A DNA stretch of 64,000 bases, taken from the NCBI GenBank assembly GCA_021234155.1, contig JAJEKV010000473.1, forward strand, positions 118,506-182,505, read 5' to 3'. The position numbers and the translations under genes were made by a program. The notes beneath the pieces were generated by a model, which made no database searches, was not told the origin of the DNA, and worked only from the letters and a program-made list of their open reading frames with translations. The first letter of the stretch is position 1. Each line of letters opens with the position of its first letter. The DNA comes from Isoetes taiwanensis (taxonomy: Eukaryota > Streptophyta > Lycopodiopsida > Isoetales > Isoetaceae). Below are positions 55,694-64,000 of this stretch, one piece after another.

Positions 55694-56390
55694 GTGCCAA
55701 ACTTAGAACTCCCTATAGAGGTAAGTCTACCAACAAGAGAAAATTTTGCTTATTTATGGTTTGATGGTGGTGTCTCAAAGAGATTAAGTGTGGCCTCTTC
55801 TGCTGCAATCCTCAAAGATTCTTCTAATAGATTGCTTGCCAAAGTAGGGAGAATTTTTCCAAACATAACCTCAAACATGGCAGAGTACAAGGCTTTGATT
55901 GCAAGACTTCAAGAAGCCAAGAATTTGAATATTGATAACATTGTCATTTTTGGAGATTCACAGCTGGTTTGCAGACAGGTATTGGGGGAGTATCAAGCAA
56001 AAAATGAAGACATGATCCTGTTAAGAGACAGAGCCTTGGGAGAATTGGAAACTTTGAGTTTTGGAATTTATGCCGTGTGCCAAGAGAGTGTTTTACTCAA
56101 ACATATGGCAGAAGGAGCAATTCAAGAAGAAGATCTGGAAAAGGATGACCTGCGACAACTTTATCCCATCTTGGTAATCAATGCTACTGAAGAAAAACAT
56201 GTAAAAGTAAATAAAAGGGGTCAAGATAGGATTTTATATGTTGGGGATTTATTTAAAGAGGAGGATGAGTCTTTTGTCACTAAATTCTTTGATGAATGGA
56301 AAGATGTGTTTGCCTGGGATTACAATGAACTAATTGGTGTTGAGAAAGGTGTATGTGAGTTTGAAATAAATATTAAAGAAGGCATGAAAC
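55694..56390 (+). CDS. Element E RNase H (archaeal-like type), upstream of RT
   Basis: Open frame of 234 codons running into the F insertion. It reads LWFDGGVSKRLSVASSAAIL, TSNMAEYKALIARLQEA and IVIFGDSQLVCRQVLGEY. The catalytic D (FDGG), E (AEYKAL) and D (GDSQLV) are all present. This is the RNase H type found as a second copy in Tat-group elements. After it FFDEWKDVFAWDYNELIGV is the typical linker just before RT. So the order is protease, RNase H, RT, not protease, RT, RNase H. Confidence 0.82.
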
Positions 56391-56911
56391 TGTGACGACC
56401 ATACGGATATTCGTATCATACGAACATTATACTCCTATGTACAAAAGATGGTCGTCACACGGATGCAAAAGAGTAGTTGCACAAGACAGGGTTTGAACTC
56501 GCAGAACCTTCCGCCATGAAGTCACACACCCCTGCTAACCAAGCGCCACCAATATTTGTTGAAGACATTCCTTCACGTCTTCCTTATATGTGGGACTATT
56601 CCAGAAAGTTCTAGAATGTTCTAGAACCTAAGTGCATGCGCGACACTTGGCGCGATCTCATCCATTGGAGTGGCGCGATCCTGACCGTTGGTCTAGATAT
56701 ATAAGGAGGCACCTCCTTCTTGTCAAACCATTCCGGTTCAACACCGCCTTGAGCCTTCTAGGCATCCGTCTCGTGTTCCCCGCTTGCCTTCGGGCCATTG
56801 TATTCTTGATTCCTGTTCATATATCGATTCTTTGGCCGATCTTGGCGTATTTCTTTTCGTATTTCTTGCGTGATTCTCCACGTATTTTCCTTGTTACAGT
56901 AGGTTCATGAC
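56391..56911 (+). repeat. Element F LTR, first copy (right limit approximate)
   Basis: Starts TGTGACGACCAT. A perfect 12-bp inverted match ATGGTCGTCACA lies at 56449-56460, and TTCGTATCATACGAA (7-bp stem) between them. The right end is uncertain: ATGACA at 56906-56911 is the best TG..CA-type end; an alternative is GCA at about 56963. Confidence 0.6.
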
Positions 56912-57009
56912 AGTTTGAACCGAATCCTTTTACCGGTTCTTGTCTGCCTTACGATCCTAAGCATTTTTTTTGCTCTTATTTGGCGATTTTATATCTATGG
57001 AGGAGGTTC

Positions 57010-57890
57010 CACTTTATTATGCCAGGGTCCAAAGCAGCCTTGTTCAAGTATGCCAGCCAGCTTGCAGTTGGACAATAAAGAGCTTAAGGAACGATTGTTT
57101 CACATGAATCCGCTTCTAGCTCTGGATTGAGGCTATCGAGCCTAAGATCAGCCTCGCCAGAAGTTTGACGGCATTCGATCTGAAGGAGCCCCAGAGTTGC
57201 AAGATTTTTGCCGCTTTCACCGCTGAGTAACTCAAGCATGATTTGAGACACCGACGTTAAACAAGCACTTTGGCCACAAAACTTTGCAACTTAAGGTAAG
57301 GCTCTCGCCAAATTTTCAAGATATACATCAGAATTTTCGCCAAATTGCGTGAGATAACCGCCTCGGGATGATATTGCACTTCGAGATTGTTTCCGAAGGG
57401 GTTACGAGAGGATGTCAAAGATATATTGTTGTCTATGGAGGATCCCCGTGAGTTTGGAAGAAGCCACCGACGGTAGCTCGATGTGATAATCGGGCCGAAC
57501 GTAGGCAAGAGAGACGAGTCGTGTCTTTCCATTACACAAGCGCCTATAGCTACGCCTTCCCCCGCCTCATCTCAGAATCTAGCGATCTAGACCTCGAGCC
57601 TAGGCTGCATTGATCGGGCGATTCGAGGACCCTTTATCCGCCGAGAGCTGGCCTTGAGAGAGGCTAATCTTTGCCTCTACCGTGGAGGAGCTGGCCATAT
57701 CGCCGTGGATGCCCCCAGGAAGCGCCAAATCAGTCGGAAAACTTCGTGGGCCTGGCCGAGTAGTAGGAGTCTCTCGCCTACCGGGCCTCCCCTTTCTCAA
57801 ACTCCTTCCACATTTCCCCGACATGTTTATTCCATCTGGATAAGGTCAGCAAGGCATTCTTCATCCCTATATCATTGAAATCGGTCGGAG
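57010..57890 (+). pseudogene. Element F gag, multiply frameshifted
   Basis: Pieces include LDNKELKERLFHMN and a gag core (LRDCF.KG..EDVKDILLSMEDP spread over frames, 57375-57450). At about 57668 there is a zinc-knuckle relic, CLYRGGAGHIAVDAP, where the second and last Cys have become Arg and Ala. The second copy at 63040-64000 shares the Arg. Confidence 0.65.
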
Positions 57891-58420
57891 AATTGCAAGT
57901 GTTGGCGAAACTTGATTGTGGTGCAAATGCTTGTTTTATGGATAGTGCATTCACAGTAAGTTAACGCCATCCCTAGAAGCAAGGTTGAGCATCCCGCTCG
58001 CCGTAAAGTGATTGATGGATGGGAGATCTCCTCGGGTGCGATCCACGGGAATGTACCGCGCTTCGTGTTTTGTTCGAGGGAGTTTCTTGTAGTATTTCCT
58101 TCAATCTCATTATTAGCCCCTCATGCGCCAATAGTCTTGGTCTGCCTGGCTCGAAAGCTACATAACCCGCAGATTGATTGGCGTATAGATCATTTCGATT
58201 TGCCGTCTAGCTCTAGTTCCAGCTTCATTCGCAGATCAGGTCTCTACACCAACATCGACTTCGACCAGGCAAGATCGTGGCCCCCCGACTCTCCTCTGGC
58301 ATTTCCATGTTCCGATCTGCCTCTTGCCTCTTGCCTCGCTCCAGTTCATGCTCCAGATTCTGATCATCATGTTCTTGATGATATCCCAGCTCCAACTCTA
58401 GTTCCCTGCCTTTGATCCAG
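57891..58420 (+). pseudogene. Element F protease region
   Basis: AKLDCGANACFMDSAF at 57905-57952 has the D-C-G active site found in several chromoviruses, followed by VIDGWEISSGAIHGN (58008 onward) and APHAPIVL. Downstream (58200-58690) is a Pro/Ser/His-rich linker in several frames. Confidence 0.65.
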
Positions 58421-58739
58421 GGCCGGCCGCTCCTTGCTCCATTCTTGCTCCGGTCCCCTCCTCGCTCCAGCTCTTTTCACCTTTTGTTCCTCGCTTCCAG
58501 TTCTTGATCCGGCCTCTGCTCCAGCTTGTTCCCGGCTGGATGTTCATGTTCCCCGCCATGCTTTTGTGGAGGTTTCTTCATGCCCTCGGGCCAGATCTCA
58601 AGATTTCTTCGCGAAGTTTGATAAATCTAGAAGGCAAGATCCAAGTTCAAAGGTTTGCAATCCAGTTCACCCATCGGCCAGCTCCAAAGATCGCTGAAGT
58701 CCGCCCAATGCTCCCGTGATAAATATGGCGACTTTTTTT

Positions 58740-60100
58740 CGATGTTTTGACAAAGTCAAGGCCAGCAAACTCCCGAGCATCGTCCATATGATTATCCTAT
58801 TGATTTGCAAAATGGGACCACGCCACCATATGGTCCGATATATGGTCTATCTCCCGCTGAGTTGAAGGTTTTATGGGATTATATTGAAGAGAATTTAGCC
58901 ACGCCTTCATTCGACATTCTCGGGCCTCGCTGGAGCCTATCTTCTTCGTAAAAAGAAGGATGGTTCACGCGCCTGGTCGCTGATTATCGCGGGCCTCAAT
59001 AAAATCACAAGTGCCAAATCCGTATCCGCCTTCCTCGATCCCAGAGTTGTTGGAACGATTCCAATGTGCGATTATTTTACTAAGATTGATCTTCGGGTGC
59101 CTATAATCTTATTCGATCCGGGAGGGTGATGAGTGGAAAACAACCTTCGCACTTCCTGTGATGGCCATTTTGAGTACACGCTATGCCATTTGGACTTACC
59201 AATGCCCGCAGTATTCCAAAGATATGGCCAATGATGTTTTTCGAGAGTTCTTGGACACTTTTGTTATCATCTATTTGGATGATATCCTTATTTATTCTAA
59301 GACTCTCAAGAACATGAAAGACGGTTCGACATGTCCCTCAAAAGCTTCGGAGCATGGATTATATGCCAAACTTGAGAAGTGCCAGTTCAACAGATAATGT
59401 GGAGTTCCTTGGCTATCGATCACACCACATGGAGTCTCTATGAATCTCGAAAAGGTCGTAAGACTGCTTCGAGTGGCAAACACCTTCATCCGCTCGAGAT
59501 GTTCGGTGTTTTCTTGGGTTTGCCAATTTCTATCTAAGATCCGTGATTATTCGAAATTGCTCTTCCTTTGACACGCCTCTCATCGCCAAGGACGTGCCAC
59601 ATTTGAATGGACCGTGGAAGCCGAATCGCTTTTGTTACCACGAAGCATGCTTTCACCACGGGCGCCAGCTTCTTGCTCATGCGCATCCTTTGCCCCATAT
59701 GTTGTTGAAGCAGATGCTTCTAATTTTGCGCTTGGTGGGATCCCCGTCACGAGAGGGGATGACCATGAATTGCATCCAATTGCCTATCATTCAATTAAAG
59801 TTTCAGTCGCTGGAAATCAACTATCCCATTTATGACAAGGAGTTGTTGGCGATAGTGGATTCTTTCGAGGAGTGGAGACGCTTTCTGGAGGGATCTCCTT
59901 ATAAGGTCACCGATACACAGTCCACCGAAATCTCGAATATTTTCACCGCTGAAAGTGCTCAACCGCTGTAAGGCCCGTGGCATACTCAAGTATTATCCCG
60001 ATTGATTTCTTTGATCAAGTGCCGCCCCGATCCCTTCTAAGGAAAGCTCGATGCCTTTGTCTCGACGCTCCTACCTTGAGCCCAAACTAGGTGATCCCGC
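58740..60100 (+). pseudogene. Element F reverse transcriptase and RNase H
   Basis: RT: PYGPIYGLSPAELKVLWDYI (58833), FVKKKDGS-like (58950), ADYRGLNKIT-like, and FREFLDTFVIIYLDDILIYS at 59240-59299 with a canonical YLDD. RNase H: VVEADASNFALGGI (59705), HELHPIAYHSIKVS and NYPIYDKELLAIVDSFEEWR. It ends near RRSYLEPKLGDP at 60060. At least six frame changes occur. The motifs are intact locally, so the copy is either heavily decayed by indels or poorly assembled. Confidence 0.8.
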
Positions 60101-60434
60101 ATATGATCAAAGAATCACATGTGTTATTTTAGGGCCCGATGGTTCCAGTTTTTATGGCTCTCACTTTGTTCGAGAGGCCTCAAGGATACTGACCTTTGTT
60201 GGAGTCTCTGCTCGAGCATCTACGCGGGCCCGATCCATTGGCTCAAGATGTATTCTCACACGCTGGCGCGTGATCATCTTCTCGGCCAGATGGGATCGTA
60301 CTATGATCGCTTTTGAGGTTCGAGATGGATTCCTCGCCCGTGATGGGCTTCTATATGTGCCAAATGGTGCTTCTAGGCTTCGTGTTCTTTAGGCTTGCCA
60401 TGATTCACCTCCCGGGCCTAGGGACACTTTGGAG

Positions 60435-61157
60435 CAGGTAAATTTTAAGGGTCCTAAATATTTTCTATTCAAATTAATGTTGGCTAAACCTTTGAAAATA
60501 AAAGTTCATAAATTTTTATTAGGCGAAATTTGATAAAATAAAACCCTTTAGTTATCTTCCCACTTGGCTAAAATGTATTGGCAAATTTTTCTTGATTGGT
60601 GGCTAAAGTGCAACTATTTAACTTCAAATTCGAAAGCACTCCTTATCACATGAATGACAAATCGATTCAATATGCTTCCATTACAAAACAATAACAAAGA
60701 TTCAAAGTACAATTGTAAGGAGCAAATAATACCATTTGAGGGAATACACGTATTTATGTCGGGTCAAATGCATCTAAATGGCTAACTTGTTGCATTAAGG
60801 TTAACAATTGCAATTTAAAAAACACTATTACTTAGAGCTTAAAATGCTCACTATGTAACATTCTTCATAATCTTTAATCGAAACAGGACTTATAGATTCA
60901 AATTCAATATCCATCAAACCATGATTGATATAGCTAATGATGATTCATAAATTAAAGAGGTCCTGCATGGATTCAACATGGCTATTTGAATTGATCATTG
61001 TGCATATAATCGCCCAAAGAAGGCGCATTTAGTATGCCATGATGTAGCCAATCCCGCTAAACTCTATGTGTCCAAAATTTTTTCCTTGGAATGGCTAAAG
61101 GTCTAAAAAATAGCCATTTGGTGAATTTTAGCCACTCTTTAATATCCCGCTTTTGGA
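60435..61157. mobile_element. AT-rich insertion in F integrase, unclassified
   Basis: It interrupts the conserved GHFG-VAKT segment: GGACACTTTGGA is followed by 723 bp and then GTAGCCAAGACC. The flanks ACTTTGGA (60427-60434) and CTTTTGGA (61150-61157) match at 6 of 8, an imperfect 8-bp TSD. The insert has no ORF and no clear TIRs. It is perhaps a decayed hAT-like MITE. Confidence 0.55.
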
Positions 61158-62405
61158 GTAGCCAAGACCTTGAACTTATTAGTCGAGTATTGGTGGCCGT
61201 CTTCGCCGCCTGCTGAAGCTTTTATTCGATCCTCGGGACATCCGGGTGCCGAGCCAAGGTTCCAAGGCATCTTCCCTCATGGCGCTCAGCCTTCCTTACC
61301 AGCCCAGCCTGGTCCTTGGAAGAGTATTTCAAAGGGATTTTATTGTCGAGCCCATCCATCCTCCCAGGCCATGACGCCATCCTTGTTGTTGTTGACCGCT
61401 TTTCCAAGATGGTACATTTCATTCCTTGCAAAGATTTCTATCTTCTAGTGAAGCCACAAAGGTTCTCTTTGTTCGAGAGGTGGTTCGACCCATGGCTTAC
61501 CGTGATAACATTGTCGCTGACCGCTGCCCTCAATTTGTTGCCGCTTTGAAGTTTGCCTATTGCAACTCTTGCATGTGGAACGCTCGCTTTTTCCTGACAT
61601 CATTCGAGACCAATGGATGTGGAGCGCACTAATCAAACTCTTTGAGCGTGATTTATGATGCTTCATCAATTATCGCCAGGATGACTGGTTGATTAGCCAC
61701 CGCTGGCAGAATTTGCTTATAATAATTTCACCATGCCTCCACAGCCGCATCCGCTCTTATTAATTTTGGCATGCATCCCTTGGTGGTCTTTGATTGCTCC
61801 CCGATATGACTCCGGGCCAATCCTGCAGCAAAGGCCGGTGACAGTTCGAAGCTCCGCGATGCTTCAGATGATCTTCAGCACCATCTTCTCCCGCAGCCCA
61901 AGCATCGCTATCGCCATCATGCATCGATCGCCGGACGCCCTCATTTTGCGCTTGGTGATCTTGTTTTCTTTATGCGGGATTTGCCGGCATACCGCCCTTT
62001 GTAACAAGCTCGACCACCGGGCCAGGTCCCTATCTCGGATCATTGAACGAAGTTGGTGATGCCGCTTCCGGCCCCGAGCTTCCACATCAACCGGGCTTCA
62101 CCTGTTTCATGTGTCTTTGTTAGAACCCTATCCGCTTAATCCATTTCCTGATCGAGTACTTCCACCTCCACCACCAAATGAGATTGATGATCATGAGGAG
62201 TTTGAGGTTCGAGATTCCGACGCCAAATTTCTTCGCCGACGATTGTATTATTTTTGTCGATTAGAAGGTTATCGCCAACCGACAACTCGAGCCCGCCGAG
62301 AACTGCCTAATGCACATGACAAAATTCAAGCGAGTTTCATCGACGCAATCCAAGATAAGCCAAATCTCGAGTACTCGCCCCAAATTTCGAGGGACGGCCG
62401 CCATC

Positions 62406-62420
62406 GTGAGGAGGGGATGG
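62406..62420 (+). other. Element F polypurine tract
   Basis: GTGAGGAGGGGATGG directly precedes the second LTR. Confidence 0.7.
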
Positions 62421-62930
62421 TGTGACGACCATAGGGATATTCGTGATTACAATTTAACATTATAATCCTATGTACAAAAGATGGTCGCCACACGGATGCA
62501 AAAGGTAGTTGCACAAGACAGGGAGCTTGAACTCAACCTTCCGCCATGGTAGTCACACACCCTTTGCCAAGTGCGCTACCAATATTTGTTGAAGACATTC
62601 CTTCACGCCTTCCTTATATGTGGGACTATCTCCAAGGTTCTAGAATGTTCTAGAACCTAAATGCATGCACGGTTAATTTGCCGATCTCATCCCATTGAGT
62701 GGCGCGATCCCGACCGCTGGTCTAGATATATAAGGAGGCACCTCCTTCTTGTCAAACTATTCCTGCTCAACACCGGCCTTGAGCCTTCTGTGACCATTCG
62801 TTGTTCCCCGCTGTCTTCGCCATTGTATTCTTGATTCCGCTCATATATCGATTCTTTGCCGATCTGGCGATTTCTTTCGTATTTTTAAGCGATTCTCCAC
62901 GATTTTCCTTTTCAAGGTTCATGACGCTTT
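62421..62930 (+). repeat. Element F LTR, second copy
   Basis: Starts TGTGACGACCAT and follows 56391 onward with frequent small deletions. It is shared as the 3' LTR of copy 1 and the 5' LTR of the next copy. The right end is approximate. Confidence 0.7.
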
Positions 62931-64000
62931 GAACCTAATCCCTTACCGCTTCACTCGATCCTAAGCATTTTTTTTGCCTCTTATTTGGCGATTTTATATC
63001 TAAGGAGGTTCCGACTTATTACAAGGAGTCCAAAGAAATTTTGTTCAAGTATTAGCCAGCTGGACAATAAAGAGCTTTAAGGAACGATTGCTTCACATGA
63101 ATCTCGCTTCTAGCTCCTGGATTGAGGCTATCGTGAGCCTAAGATCACCGCCATGGAAGTTTGATCGCACTGGACCAAGGAGCCCCGTGAGTTGCAGAGA
63201 TTTTGCCGCTTTCACCTAACTCCTCAAGCATGATTTGAGACACCGATCAAGCCACAAGACAAATACAAACTTTGCAACTTAAGGTATACCACGATATACA
63301 TCGACTTCATTAAATTGCGATAATCAGCTTCGATGATATTGCACTTCGAGATTGTTTCCGGAAGGGGTTAATAGAGATGTCAAAGATATATTGTTGTCTA
63401 TGGAGGATCCCTTGTTTGGAAGAAGCCACGATTTCGCAGCTCGATGTGATAATCGCTCTTTCAACGAGGCAAGAGAGAGACGAGTCGTCTTTCCACCACA
63501 ATGTTTATACCACGCCTCTTTCATCCGTAGAATCTAGCAGACTTAGACCTCGAGCCTATATTGCATTGATCTGCGCTGAGATTCCTTATCCGGCCACGAA
63601 GCAGCTGGCCGAGAGGCTAACTCTTTGCCTCTACCGTGGAGGAGCCGCCATATCGCTGTGGATGTTCTTTCCAAACCGCCTCTGAAACCGTGGGCCGGCC
63701 GTAGTAGAGAGTCTCCGTCGGCTGGCCTCCCTTTCAAACCTCCACATCTCCATGTTTATTCCATCTGACATAATGAAGGCATCTTCATCCCTATAATTTT
63801 CATTGGAAATCGTCGGAGAATTGCGCGTTGGCGCTAACTTGATTGTGGTGCAAATGCTTGTTTTATGGATAGTGCATTCGCTAGTTAACGCCCATCCCTA
63901 GAAGCAAGGTTGAGCATCCCGCTTCGGCCGGGCGATTGATGGATGGGAGATCTCCCTACCACGTAACGTGTACCGCTCTCGTGCCTTTGTTCGAGGGAGT
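62931..64000 (+). mobile_element. Element F copy 2: second gag and protease start after the shared LTR
   Basis: After the LTR, gag begins again: GACAATAAAGAGCTTTAAGG at 63063 matches 57072, ATATTGTTGTCTATGGAGGA at 63389 matches 57421, and the protease LDCGANACFMDSAF recurs at about 63838. The window ends inside protease. Hence LTR-internal-LTR-internal. Confidence 0.8.

Larger units (their letters stand above)
53485..56390 (+). mobile_element. Element E: partial Ty3-type retrotransposon (gag, protease, RNase H)
   Basis: Internal region of an element whose order here is gag, protease, RNase H and the start of the pre-RT linker. It is then cut by insertion of element F at 56391. The gag carries a MITE. 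Its LTRs are not defined. Confidence 0.75.
56391..62420 (+). mobile_element. Element F copy 1: chromodomain Ty3 element (5' LTR and internal region)
   Basis: LTR start TGTGACGACC at 56391; its next LTR starts at 62421. The internal region has gag, protease (DCG), RT (YLDD), RNase H, integrase and a classical chromodomain, in very frameshifted form. The RT phrase order (TPPYGPIYGLSPAELKVL at about 58830; NDVFREFLDTFVIIYLDDIL at 59228) is the style of Tcn1-like chromoviruses, as I recall it. Confidence 0.85.
60370..62420 (+). pseudogene. Element F integrase and chromodomain, split by an insertion
   Basis: HDSPPG with GHF at 60398-60431, then a 723-bp insertion, then VAKTLN and EYWWPS from 61158. 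Next come ISKGFYCRAHPS-type core pieces, ILVVVDRFSKMVHFIPCKD (61376-61435), the core D (SDRGPQF-like, 61510-61540), ERTNQTL (61622) and FHVSLLEPYPLNPFPDRVLP (62103 onward). A chromodomain follows at about 62200-62400: FLRRRLYYF, DWEGY-like and TWEPAENC-like residues in two frames. Frames shift often. Confidence 0.75.

Noticed and set aside
1-64000. tRNA, rRNA or CRISPR-like features
   Set aside because: None seen. The only tRNA-related sequences are the retrotransposon primer-binding sites, and the direct repeats have element or LTR explanations.

Overview
This is nuclear DNA of a land plant, made almost entirely of transposable elements nested in one another. The evidence is plant-type LTR retrotransposons primed from initiator-Met tRNA, chromodomain Ty3/gypsy elements, an L1-type LINE, hAT-like MITEs, GT-AG introns, and two exons of a plant-specific IQD (IQ67-domain) gene. 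One chromovirus (56.4-64 kb) reads to me like the Tcn1-type group known from fungi and seedless plants, so a fern, lycophyte or moss is more likely than a flowering plant. That is inference, not proof.

Layout. 1-5.3 kb: a 121-bp direct repeat, two unrecognised ORFs and IQD exons on the + strand. 6.4-16.4 kb: a minus-strand gene of about 858 codons (call it G1), split by a young Ty3/gypsy element (A, 6892-13946, 369-bp LTRs differing at 2 sites, TSD ACTCC). 16.9-17.4 kb: a truncated LINE ending in a (TTCC)n tail. 17.6-20.26 kb: a decayed element D, interrupted by element B (20265-50144, TSD CCTTG). B is in turn interrupted by a hAT-like MITE, a possible SINE-like retroposon, element C (23503-36669, TSD ATTCC) and a full-length L1 (40408-48463, 14-bp TSD). 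51-56.4 kb: part of another Ty3-type element (E) carrying a second copy of the MITE and an RNase H placed before the RT. 56.4-64 kb: a chromodomain Ty3 element (F), followed through its second LTR by another gag, i.e. a tandem copy that runs off the window.

Main discovery. B, C and D carry two extra ORFs; in B and C these lie between the primer-binding site and gag-pol. ORF1 ends in a histone H3-like domain in all three. In B it is a nearly complete H3 core, about four-fifths identical to canonical H3 by eye, preceded by a tail that keeps a TARKS (H3K9-like) motif. In C the domain keeps the [17 protein letters not shown] end of H3. In D the same fold is decayed. ORF2 is homologous in B and C (its N-domain also in D), and its C-terminal part resembles histone H2A. 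The pol of these elements ends in a chromodomain, the kind of module that reads H3K9 methylation. So this looks like a lineage of chromoviruses that captured a core histone H3, and possibly H2A, and kept them through divergence. I know of no described LTR retrotransposon with this cargo.

Coding integrity. Nearly every ORF carries one or a few frameshifts or stops, often single-base and sometimes in homopolymers. This happens even in elements whose LTRs or TSDs say they are young. Some breaks may be assembly or consensus errors, so the labels 'pseudogene' here mean 'broken as written'.
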